Assembly (NCBI GenBank): GCA_963815775.1 | Contig: CAWFIB010000011.1 | Location: forward strand, 157,099 to 221,098 | Length of the DNA: 64,000 bases | Source: CAVVDY01 sp963815775 | Lineage (GTDB): Bacteria; Acidobacteriota; Terriglobia; Terriglobales; Acidobacteriaceae | Direction: 5' to 3' | Shown here: positions 44,934-53,012 of the stretch, piece by piece | Position numbering within the stretch: position 1 is the first letter of the stretch | How the letters are laid out: each line of letters begins with the position of its first letter | Notes under the pieces: generated by a model | Told to the model about the DNA's origin: nothing | Database searches by the model: none | What the model saw: the letters and a program-made list of their open reading frames with translations, nothing else | Position numbers and translations under genes: made by a program

Positions 44934-47900
44934 GTGAGCGAAGCAAGTCTCAACTCCGATACGAAGGCCGGGCACAGCATGTGGCGAACATCTGCTCGGA
45001 GAATCCGGGCCATTGCGAAGTTGTTGGCGTGTCTCGTAGTAACCAGCATGAGCTTGTTCGCTCAGGGACCGCTGGAGCAGTATGTGGAGGCTTTCGTCCA
45101 AAATCGCCCGGGTGAGATGCGCTCCATCGTCGCGAATCATGATCGCGAACTCAGTGCTGATTTCTTTCAGCTCCTGCAGGAATCCGCAGATAAGTTGCAG
45201 ACTGACCGCGATCTCGGCGCCAAGTACCTGATAGTGGCAATCGCGCTCTCTCAAACCTTCGAGGAGGTCGATAGGGACAGGCTCTACGATGCGTTTAAGG
45301 ACGGTTCCTCCGCTCTCTCCGGCGACGCTCGTCGAGTGTACTCGGGTAGTAGTTTGTCGGAGTTTCTCGTACGGCGTTTGGCTGATGTCCATGCGGGTTT
45401 GACATACAGTGCTTCCTCCGAGATCGAGTCAGTCGTGAAGGCGTACGAGCGCAGTCGGATTCCTGAACCGATTCGGCGGCTACAGGAAGAGATCGAAAGA
45501 CAGAAGGCCAAACAAGCGGAACTCGAGGCGGCCGCGCGCGCGAGGAAACGGCAGATTGAGGAGGAGGCACGAGAGCGACAGAGGAAGATAGAGGAGGAGG
45601 CGCGAGAGAGGGAACTGAAGAAAAAAATCGCACAATCGATTACAAACAAGGATTTTGGCGGCCTGCGGAAACTGTACAATTCGACTACGGGCCAGTCTCA
45701 ACGCGAGATCTATGATGCATTAATCGCGGCAGGCGATGAAACGTTCATTGCCGATGTGACGAAGGCATGGATACTCCGCCTCGGCGATGCCAACTCAGAC
45801 TTGCGGACTCAGGCGGCGGCGGCTCTAGTTGAGATAGGAGCACCGGCGGCCCCGTTCTTGGTGAATCAGATGAGAGATCGTGGGAATCCCGATCTCGGCT
45901 TGGCGATCGCCAGAATTCTGTTGAAGATCAACTACCAGCCTGGCACACCTGATGATTCGGTTTATCTCTTGCTTGTCACCCGAAATGTTAGCGCTCTTGT
46001 TGTGCTTGGTTCGACAGCTCGTCCAGGTGTTTTGTCGGCTTTGCGATCCGTGGACAACACGGTACTCTTGGATGCCCTTTGGGTCATCGGAGAAATTGGC
46101 TCCGAACAAGACGTCTCAACCGTTAAGCCCCTTCTTTCGCATCCCGACAGCCAGGTGCGTGGGGCGGCTCAAACTGCGGTTTGGAGGTTATCGTCTTCAC
46201 TCGCGGGGAAAGCTACGGCTTTTTGGCTGATTTCCCCCGTCGGATTCGTTTTCGTAGTTCTTGTCCTTGTGATCGCAGTCTGGTTGTCTCCAAGACTTTT
46301 CAGATGGATTCACCCGCCTTTCAGCGTCCGCGTCAGTCGAACCTACCTCCATCCAGGTACTAGCCGTGAAGAAACGCTTGCGGATACATTGTCTCTGGTA
46401 AGTCGAACCCATTATTCCTTCCCTCAGTCCTTAAGCGCGACGCTCGAGCGCGAAGCCAGTGCCGGCGGCAGACCGGAGACCCACCTCCTCCTTGCCCGGG
46501 ACGCAGCCCTAAGAGGTGATCCATCCACAGCGGCGACGCACGTTCAGAAGCTCTGGGACGCGTGCGCGTCGGACGCTGATCTCATTTGGATTGCCCCCCA
46601 CGTCGGACCTGCCATGTCGCAGGTTTCTGCATCAACGACATTATCGGATGCATTGCGGCCATTTGAGGAACTGTCGAGGTCTCCCCACAAGCGCATTGTA
46701 CTGCCCCTCATTCAACGTCGCTTCAACCGGAATCCGGATACTCTGCGAAAAATTCTGGAGCAACTGGCTCAAGCTGATCCGCTGCCGAGAGAGAGAAGGG
46801 ACGAACTGGAAGGCCGTATAGGCGACCTCCCAGAAGTACTGGTTGTTCTTGCGAACGATGACTTTCGAATCGGCCAATTCGATCAAGCGGCGATGCATTT
46901 GGCACTTTTGGCTGAACGGGTGCGCGCCGAGGACGAATTCCCGAGATGGATTGTGGATGAAGCCCTAAAAGCTACCGAGGCGAACACCGACAGCTCCGAT
47001 GCAGTGAGAGCCGCCGTCCTTGCTTTGAAAGTCAGTTGTTTGATTGTGAAGCCGCTAGTCGTTGACACACCACGGAAGCCTGAGGCCCTACGCAGGGCGC
47101 TGGCGGAAATGGCGAAAATTGGTTCTCTACCGCCGGAGAGCCGGACGGAATTGGAGCGTCATAAGGCCGACCGTCCCGAGGTACTGGTTGTTCTTGCCGA
47201 GGATGATGTTCGGAGCGGGCGGCTAAACGAGGCCTCTTCGCACTTAAGTCTGTTGGCAGATCGAATGCGAACCGACCCACCACCTCCGGACTGGATCGTC
47301 GATGAGGCTGCAAAAGCTAACGTTAGGGGTTCGGATCAGCTAAAAGCAGTCGTCCACCGGCTTAAAACGAACCGTGTTGTCGTAGAACCGTTGCTCGGCG
47401 GAGTTCCGCAAAATCCAGAGATTCTTCGGAAGATCTTGCGGGACATGGCGCAAATTGATCCTTTGTCGGCAGACAGCCGACAGGAACTGGAACAGCACGC
47501 GACAGCACACCCCGAAGCGCTCATTGTTCTTGCTAGTGATGATATCCGAACTGGCGACCTGCTTGGAGCAGCCCACCGTTTGAGAGCCTTGGCAGAGCTC
47601 GCGTTGACTCACAATGTAGTTCCGAAATCGCTGCTGGATGAGGCGTTGGCGACGGCTAAGCCAGCCGAATCGAATTCAAGAGATATTAAGAACAGTCTAC
47701 ATCTTATACGGCTTGCGGGTTGTCTGCGGGAGCTTCTGATCAAGCAATCGCACTGCATAGAACGCGCCTCGGAGCTTGCCTCTATTGAAACTGAAATTCG
47801 TGAGTTCAGGACGCCACTGCCCGACCGAATTCGCTCGAGCATTGAGGCAAAATCGGCTAATTGCACCGATCTGGAGATCGTACTTGCGTACGATGACTTT

Positions 47901-48179
47901 CATCGAGAATCCGGAGCAACCGGTCTTGAGCGGCTCATGCGATTGTTGAAGAAGGCAAGCACCGCTGACCAAATTAGCAAGGCTGCTCTCGATGCATGGG
48001 CCAACTGTGCTGAGCTCGCTGACAGCGGGGTTCAAACTCGTTTGTGGGAATCGGCACACGGTGGCAGCGACGACGCATGGGCAGCATTGGCATTGCTGGT
48101 GCTGCAGCGTGGTAGGACTGTTCGGACGCCATCCGACTCATTGGGACAGAGCAGGAGGCAATCGAATGCGGCGGGATGA
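44934..48179 (+). CDS. Membrane-anchored HEAT-repeat protein with four tandem ~113-residue repeats
   Basis: A 1,081-residue protein starting at a GTG with GAGG seven bases upstream. Residues 25-43 form a signal peptide or first membrane helix. Residues 180-232 are a Glu/Arg/Lys coiled coil built from E-E-A-R-E-R repeats. Residues 285-333 and 362-420 look like HEAT repeats (RTQAAAALVEIGAPAAPFLV and LLDALWVIGEIGS). A strong transmembrane helix follows at about 430-452 (VGFVFVVLVLVIAVWL). The C-terminal half, presumably cytoplasmic, holds four copies of a helical unit (about residues 598, 715, 827 and 940 onward) centred on PEVLVVLA-DD-R-G. A sensor at the membrane is plausible. It overlaps the next gene by 14 bases. 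Confidence 0.8.
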   Translation: MSEASLNSDTKAGHSMWRTSARRIRAIAKLLACLVVTSMSLFAQGPLEQYVEAFVQNRPGEMRSIVANHDRELSADFFQLLQESADKLQTDRDLGAKYLIVAIALSQTFEEVDRDRLYDAFKDGSSALSGDARRVYSGSSLSEFLVRRLADVHAGLTYSASSEIESVVKAYERSRIPEPIRRLQEEIERQKAKQAELEAAARARKRQIEEEARERQRKIEEEARERELKKKIAQSITNKDFGGLRKLYNSTTGQSQREIYDALIAAGDETFIADVTKAWILRLGDANSDLRTQAAAALVEIGAPAAPFLVNQMRDRGNPDLGLAIARILLKINYQPGTPDDSVYLLLVTRNVSALVVLGSTARPGVLSALRSVDNTVLLDALWVIGEIGSEQDVSTVKPLLSHPDSQVRGAAQTAVWRLSSSLAGKATAFWLISPVGFVFVVLVLVIAVWLSPRLFRWIHPPFSVRVSRTYLHPGTSREETLADTLSLVSRTHYSFPQSLSATLEREASAGGRPETHLLLARDAALRGDPSTAATHVQKLWDACASDADLIWIAPHVGPAMSQVSASTTLSDALRPFEELSRSPHKRIVLPLIQRRFNRNPDTLRKILEQLAQADPLPRERRDELEGRIGDLPEVLVVLANDDFRIGQFDQAAMHLALLAERVRAEDEFPRWIVDEALKATEANTDSSDAVRAAVLALKVSCLIVKPLVVDTPRKPEALRRALAEMAKIGSLPPESRTELERHKADRPEVLVVLAEDDVRSGRLNEASSHLSLLADRMRTDPPPPDWIVDEAAKANVRGSDQLKAVVHRLKTNRVVVEPLLGGVPQNPEILRKILRDMAQIDPLSADSRQELEQHATAHPEALIVLASDDIRTGDLLGAAHRLRALAELALTHNVVPKSLLDEALATAKPAESNSRDIKNSLHLIRLAGCLRELLIKQSHCIERASELASIETEIREFRTPLPDRIRSSIEAKSANCTDLEIVLAYDDFHRESGATGLERLMRLLKKASTADQISKAALDAWANCAELADSGVQTRLWESAHGGSDDAWAALALLVLQRGRTVRTPSDSLGQSRRQSNAAG
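46725..48070 (+). repeat. Tandem ~340-base coding repeats, four degenerate copies
   Basis: Within the HEAT-protein gene, the protein-level unit runs from NPDTLRKILEQLAQADPL through PEVLVVLANDDFRIGQFDQA to WIVDEALKA. It recurs as KPEALRRALAEMAKIGSL, as NPEILRKILRDMAQIDPL and, more diverged, as a last copy centred on LEIVLAYDDFHRESG. DNA identity between copies is much lower than protein similarity, so the duplication is old rather than an assembly artefact. Confidence 0.75.
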
Positions 48180-51100
48180 AGCTCTACTGGAAGCTTGCAG
48201 TCAGATTCACGAGGGCAACTCTGGAACGGCAATCGAAGTTGTCTTGGACAACTTGGAGGTGTTTCCGAAGCTGGTACGGTCAGTGATCGTGATTCCCGAA
48301 CTCCTTAAAGCAGCCGCGAACTCTAAAATGGGCAGACAACCATTTTGTCGAGATCGCGGCCGACCGCAGATCATCGAAGCGATCCAATGTCCGCGGACAT
48401 GGATGTACGGCTCCCGTATTGGAGTGTGGAGTTTTTCTGAAAGAAAATACTCGTATCCATATAGTAGCAGTGAGCCACGAGTTTTGATTGTCATCGGAGA
48501 GGGACCTGAACCCCTGAATTCGGAAGTCAGCGCCATTGTGCACGACCTAGCTAGCGAGCGCGATTCCGATTCCGATCTGGTGGTGACGGGCTTTTGTCGC
48601 TTTGATCTAAACGATGAAGGAAAATCGGGCAACCAATCGGAACGTTGGCCGGCTTCCGAGTTCGTCAAAGCGGTTGAAAGGATAGCGCTCAGCCACGGTG
48701 CACAGGATGTGGTTGAATTGGTGGGCACCGAATACGTAAAGACACTTGCCCCACAGGTCCTGCGCCCCACTGTAGGGCTAGCCAAGCAAGCATTAGAGCG
48801 GCTTGAGCAGGAGACTGGGTTTGTAACTAACAGCGAGTTTGATATGGCTTCCATTGTCGATGCCGAAGCAGACCTGTTGCACGCGTCCAAAGCTGCGACA
48901 CGGGATCCGATGCCAGTTTTAGCCGAGTACCGCCTTCGTGGTGAACCGCTCGAAATCGAACTGACTACCGTCTGCCTCGGGATCGAAGATTATGAGCGAG
49001 TCGCTCGGGAATACACGCGCACTGTCCAGCGTCAGCGGGTTGACGAATGGGAACGTCGGCGCCGCATCTATGAGGACTGGTATGCAGGGTCGATCCAAGA
49101 GTGGCGTCGACTTAAGCAAATGAACTCTCACGATCTACAGAACTACACGGTTTTTGTCCACTGGACAGTCAACTTCGAGACTGCTCAAAGGGAACGTGTT
49201 GATCCGCCTATACGACGTAATGGGTTAGATCGTCTTGGCGAACTGCCGAAATTCATCGTCGATAACCTTGCGTGGTGGGCCCTTGCGGAGCACAGAATTG
49301 AGGTTGTATCCAAACATGGTGATTTCCAAAGATGGATGCAGTCATGCCTCCTGGATGCTTTTCTGCGTGGCCGATGCCTCCCCGAACGGGATCAAAACCT
49401 AAAGTTGATTTATGACAGTTGGCAGCGAAGTTGGCGTCCGATTGCCCTCCACGCTCTTGACAGTGCCCTGCGGAGATGTGGGATTACGCTCTCAGACATC
49501 GCAGTAGAACAGACGCTGTTCCGGGTGGTCAAAAAGACGAACACGAAGGTCACTCTCAGGGTGCTCCACATTTGGGATCCGTCTGTGGATTCCGTTCCTG
49601 AGCTATCCAAGCCGGGTGTGACACTCTACCGATCGAGATTTGCTGGGCGGCGCGAGAAATCTGAGTCTGGTCGCGAGGCGCAGGCTCATGCGATCGAACT
49701 CTTGAACGAAGCTCTGGCTAGAGTTCCCCAGAGATGGCCGGATCTCGTCACCGCTCTGTCAATGGATTCAGGCAGGGCGATAGATCGCCTCATGAGTCAA
49801 CTTGCAGAGCCGCTTCAAAAGCAGGATCTCCATAAGGAGATTGAGAAGCTGCAAGCTGAAGCACTGGAAATTGACGCCTTTTTAAAATTCCAGTTCCAGC
49901 AGAAACTTCAAGCTGTGAAAACTATTAACGATATTGTGACACTCGCGCAACAGTGCGCACGGGAGGGTAGAAGGAAGAAGGCCGTGCCGGACTTCCTCGG
50001 CTGGGCGCTTTTCCTTATGGCCGAAGCTGTCCAGAACGGGATTGAAGATCTCGCAAGCAGTCCCAAATATGAATCCCTGTTGCTTCTGAAAGCGAATCTC
50101 CACACTCTTGCGAGGTACGATGTTGAGCAACTACTTCCATCATACTTGATCGATCTTAACCTTGAAGCAGTAAAGCGTATGAAGGGGTTCTCGCCTTGGC
50201 AGATTGTAGGAGCGGCGGCCTCGGCGGGACCGGAGGCGGAGGCGATTGACGCGATCCTGAAAAACTTCTGCGGTGGACAGCCGGTAGAACCGCTAGGCCC
50301 GCTGCTTGCTCTGCTGAGATCGAAGAACGCAGCGTACGCCGAACGGTGCCTAGATTCCGAAGGCCCTCCCCCGATATCTGACGAACAAGAAAAGTGTTCC
50401 GCACCGAACTGTTTCACTGATTGGAAGTTGGTCTGCTACTACATCGCATTCGGAGACGCTGCTCTGGCGTTTCGCCGGATTCTTGAAGACGGAATCCAGG
50501 GCAACGACAAGGGAGTTTTGCAAACTCTAATCGAGCGCGCAAAGTCTATGGAGATTCCCCCTGCTTTCCCAGATTTGCATGGTCGCCGTCGAAAGCTCGT
50601 TGAAGATGTCACCTCTTACGTGTCTGCTGGTGATCTCGTCAGCCTAGAGTTTGCAACACGGAGGATCAGAAAGGAGTCCGCAGATTTGCTTGACGAGGCC
50701 GAAGGTGCCTACCACGCGGCCGCAGTCAGAGATCGCCGTTACGGTGTCGCTTGGTTAAGACTTGCAGGGTTGAAATGGATGACAAAACAGTATCGCGGAG
50801 CACTATACGCGATCATTGGCCCATCGCCTGTCGAGGACCTTCATGCGGGGCACTTCCCACTAGCCGTTGCAGTTAGGTTGGCAGGCGGGCAACTTTCCTT
50901 TTCACCGAGTCGGGGGAAACAAGACGATACGTGGATGCCGGAAAATGCGACGCTAGCGGTTGACGGACCTAATGTCTCTGGAAAGCTAATTGTCAGTCTC
51001 CGCGAATACCAAGCCAACACAGACGTTGAAAGATGCGTAATCTCGGACCTCTGCACCGATGACGCGCAGCTTCTAGCTGCTTTTTTCCGGAAGTACGAAC

Positions 51101-51345
51101 TAGACATGTTTCACAGTACAGGCACTGCTGGATTCGAACAATGGCTAAGCCTTATTCAGATACCTTCACTAGGATTTCGTGGCGGTGTCGCAGCGGCTAT
51201 GGAGCAAGGTGCTCGGTTCGCAGTTCTTGCGGCTGGCGCATACCTTGGCATATCGCAAGTGCTGGATATTCCAGGAATCTCCGATCCATTCGAGAGGCCT
51301 AGGACTTGGCTCGACACAGACGTGATCACTGCACTTCAATGGTGA
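48166..51345 (+). CDS. Very large protein of unknown function, last gene of TIR cassette
   Basis: A 1,059-residue protein. The start is the ATG at 48166, with AGGAGG seven bases upstream and a 14-base overlap with the HEAT-protein gene, indicating coupled translation. There is no signal peptide, transmembrane helix or Walker A motif. Residues 85-190 include an alpha/beta patch (EPRVLIVIGEGPEPL to VVTGFCRFDL). Residues 300-345 are rich in Trp/Tyr/Arg (RRRIYEDWYAGSIQEWRRL). A coiled segment follows (HKEIEKLQAEALEIDAFLKF), and the last 250 residues are helical with TPR-like pairs. I do not recognise any domain securely. Composition and coupling show it belongs to the cassette. Confidence 0.75.
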   Translation: MRRDEALLEACSQIHEGNSGTAIEVVLDNLEVFPKLVRSVIVIPELLKAAANSKMGRQPFCRDRGRPQIIEAIQCPRTWMYGSRIGVWSFSERKYSYPYSSSEPRVLIVIGEGPEPLNSEVSAIVHDLASERDSDSDLVVTGFCRFDLNDEGKSGNQSERWPASEFVKAVERIALSHGAQDVVELVGTEYVKTLAPQVLRPTVGLAKQALERLEQETGFVTNSEFDMASIVDAEADLLHASKAATRDPMPVLAEYRLRGEPLEIELTTVCLGIEDYERVAREYTRTVQRQRVDEWERRRRIYEDWYAGSIQEWRRLKQMNSHDLQNYTVFVHWTVNFETAQRERVDPPIRRNGLDRLGELPKFIVDNLAWWALAEHRIEVVSKHGDFQRWMQSCLLDAFLRGRCLPERDQNLKLIYDSWQRSWRPIALHALDSALRRCGITLSDIAVEQTLFRVVKKTNTKVTLRVLHIWDPSVDSVPELSKPGVTLYRSRFAGRREKSESGREAQAHAIELLNEALARVPQRWPDLVTALSMDSGRAIDRLMSQLAEPLQKQDLHKEIEKLQAEALEIDAFLKFQFQQKLQAVKTINDIVTLAQQCAREGRRKKAVPDFLGWALFLMAEAVQNGIEDLASSPKYESLLLLKANLHTLARYDVEQLLPSYLIDLNLEAVKRMKGFSPWQIVGAAASAGPEAEAIDAILKNFCGGQPVEPLGPLLALLRSKNAAYAERCLDSEGPPPISDEQEKCSAPNCFTDWKLVCYYIAFGDAALAFRRILEDGIQGNDKGVLQTLIERAKSMEIPPAFPDLHGRRRKLVEDVTSYVSAGDLVSLEFATRRIRKESADLLDEAEGAYHAAAVRDRRYGVAWLRLAGLKWMTKQYRGALYAIIGPSPVEDLHAGHFPLAVAVRLAGGQLSFSPSRGKQDDTWMPENATLAVDGPNVSGKLIVSLREYQANTDVERCVISDLCTDDAQLLAAFFRKYELDMFHSTGTAGFEQWLSLIQIPSLGFRGGVAAAMEQGARFAVLAAGAYLGISQVLDIPGISDPFERPRTWLDTDVITALQW

Positions 51346-51519
51346 ACCCGGCATAATCCGCCACTCTGAATCACGCAATCATGGTGGGCAGCGAGACTGG
51401 AGCCTCCGGGCAAACTCGGCAGTAAAGGGTGAGTTTTCGCATTGGTCTTTTCCGCGCTCGGGATGCGCCTGTCACGTAGACGTAGCGTATTTGACGGTCA
51501 GCTTAAAACCCATTCGCGG
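51346..51519. other. Convergent junction after the TIR cassette
   Basis: A 174-base gap where the rightward cassette meets the leftward recombinase module. I see no gene and no convincing terminator. Confidence 0.3.
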
Positions 51520-51888
51520 TCAACGCTGCTCTGCGCCATCAGCCAGAATGGCCAGATCTTTGATAGCTTCGCAGGTTGATTCATCCGGGTTAATGGCAGT
51601 TAGTTGAGAGAGCGGGATAGCCATGTTTCGGCCCTGCCACTGGATCAGCACGAGCATGTCGCTCGAGCATGTGTCTTCAGGTGCCAGACCCAGAACGTCG
51701 ACAGATTCGCCCCTTCGCAGGGGAGAGATTACTTTGAAAGTGACGCACTTTGCCTTGAACGGGAAGCGGATCTTATCTTCCAGATAGTAGTACCAGCCCA
51801 TGGCCTGCTCCTCGGGCCCATAGGCATCTACGATGATTTCCTCGTGGATGCGCTCCTCGCGGACGTGATCACGCTTCGGTTTTGCCAT
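51520..51888 (-). CDS. CcbP-like calcium-binding protein
   Basis: A 122-residue acidic protein. The core HEEIIVDAYGPEEQAMGWYYYLEDKIRFPFKAKC matches the CcbP calcium-binding family described in heterocystous cyanobacteria, where it buffers calcium. After it comes a beta-barrel part with VDVLGLAPEDTCSSDMLVLIQW. It lies at the 3' end of a leftward three-gene set behind an unknown protein and a serine recombinase. Whether calcium binding matters to the mobile module is unknown. Confidence 0.8.
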   Translation of the reverse strand: MAKPKRDHVREERIHEEIIVDAYGPEEQAMGWYYYLEDKIRFPFKAKCVTFKVISPLRRGESVDVLGLAPEDTCSSDMLVLIQWQGRNMAIPLSQLTAINPDESTCEAIKDLAILADGAEQR

Positions 51889-51894
51889 GGCTCT

Positions 51895-52302
51895 CTACGA
51901 CTGAAGGAGTTGACGGACACGTGCGAAGCGGAGCAACTCTTCCGCACCCATCACCGGATTTTCGAGCCAAGGCTGGGGCTCGTCTTCGTCCGGGTCATCG
52001 AGTTCATTCAGATCGTCGATTTCGAGATCAGGGTCCAGGGGAGCGAGATACTTTGCCTTCTCCAGGCGATCAAGATAATCGCGGATCACTTCGGCCGCAA
52101 AAAGCCGCCGGATCTCCCTGATGAAGTTCGGCACCTCGGCAGCGAAAAGGGGATCCTGCTCCGCTGCCCTGAGGAAGGAGAAGAGCTTTTCACCGATGAG
52201 ATAGTCCAGAGCGCTGGGCAGACCGAAGTGGTCACGGATGTCTTCAGTCGCCGCGCATGGCTCGATCCAGATTTTATGGAACTCCGTAGTCGAACTGCTC
52301 AT
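51895..52302 (-). CDS. Unknown acidic protein in recombinase module
   Basis: A 135-residue helical protein whose ATG overlaps the recombinase stop by four bases (ATGA). The N-terminal two thirds are helical (LIGEKLFSFLRAAEQDPLFAAEVPNFI). The C-terminal third is strongly acidic (DPDLEIDDLNELDDPDEDE) and ends in a short helix. The acidic tail suggests a DNA mimic or a chaperone-like partner, but this is only a compositional argument. It precedes the CcbP-like gene by six bases. I do not recognise the family. Confidence 0.65.
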   Translation of the reverse strand: MSSSTTEFHKIWIEPCAATEDIRDHFGLPSALDYLIGEKLFSFLRAAEQDPLFAAEVPNFIREIRRLFAAEVIRDYLDRLEKAKYLAPLDPDLEIDDLNELDDPDEDEPQPWLENPVMGAEELLRFARVRQLLQS

Positions 52303-52955
52303 GATCCAGTCCTTTCGTACAGGATACGACGCACGGAAGTGCGACCGATGTTGAGACGGCGGGAGATTTCGGACTTGCTGAGGCCGGAGCAGTGTAGTTT
52401 CCAGACCTGGCCGGCATGGAGCCCTGCGGTTAAGGGTCGGCCCAGCCGCTTGCCGTTCTGGCGGGCATGAGCGAGACCGGCCCGCACGCGCTCCCCAAGG
52501 ATCTCGCGCTCGAAGTCAGCGAAAACGGCCAGCAGCGCAGCCATCGCACGACCTGCCGGTGTGGTCAGGTCCAGCGCCTCTGTAAGCGATACGAAGCCGA
52601 CGCCGAGATGCTCCAGTTCCTGCAGAGTCGCGAGCAGGTCCGTTACTGATCTTCCCCAGCGGTCCAGCCGCCACACCACAACCACGTCGATTTCCCTGCG
52701 CCGTGCCGCTTCCAACAACTTCTCCCGTTGTTGCCTTTGTAATGCACCGGAGCCGACCTCTTTCACCTGCATGGCGACGGTCCAGCCACGCCGGACAGCA
52801 TACTCGCGCATAGCCCGGTTCTGCATGGGCAGCGTCTGCTGATCCTGAGTGGAGACGCGGGCATAGAGGCCGACACGAACCATTTTGGCGGTCTTTTGCC
52901 CCTGGCCGAAAACCTTCCCGGATTTCCTGATACCGGACCCTTGTTTTACCGGCAT
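52299..52955 (-). CDS. Serine recombinase of the resolvase/invertase family
   Basis: A protein of about 218 residues, taking the ATG at 52955; the core starts at VRVGLYARVSTQDQQTL, whose Ser is the nucleophile. Conserved Arg residues lie in VVWRLDRWGRSVTDLL. The E-helix carries GRAMAALLAVFADFEREILGERVRAGL, and the end is a Hin-type helix-turn-helix (GLSKSEISRRLNIGRTSVRRILYE). Small serine recombinases of this type resolve cointegrates or invert DNA. It leads a three-gene unit and sits beside IS66. A basic N-terminal extension (about 24 residues) is unusual. Confidence 0.92.
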   Translation of the reverse strand: MPVKQGSGIRKSGKVFGQGQKTAKMVRVGLYARVSTQDQQTLPMQNRAMREYAVRRGWTVAMQVKEVGSGALQRQQREKLLEAARRREIDVVVVWRLDRWGRSVTDLLATLQELEHLGVGFVSLTEALDLTTPAGRAMAALLAVFADFEREILGERVRAGLAHARQNGKRLGRPLTAGLHAGQVWKLHCSGLSKSEISRRLNIGRTSVRRILYERTGS

Positions 52956-53012
52956 TTCACGAGGCTCCCCGCGCATGGCCGCAGAGTATCCTTTTCGGCC
53001 ATCAGGGATTCA

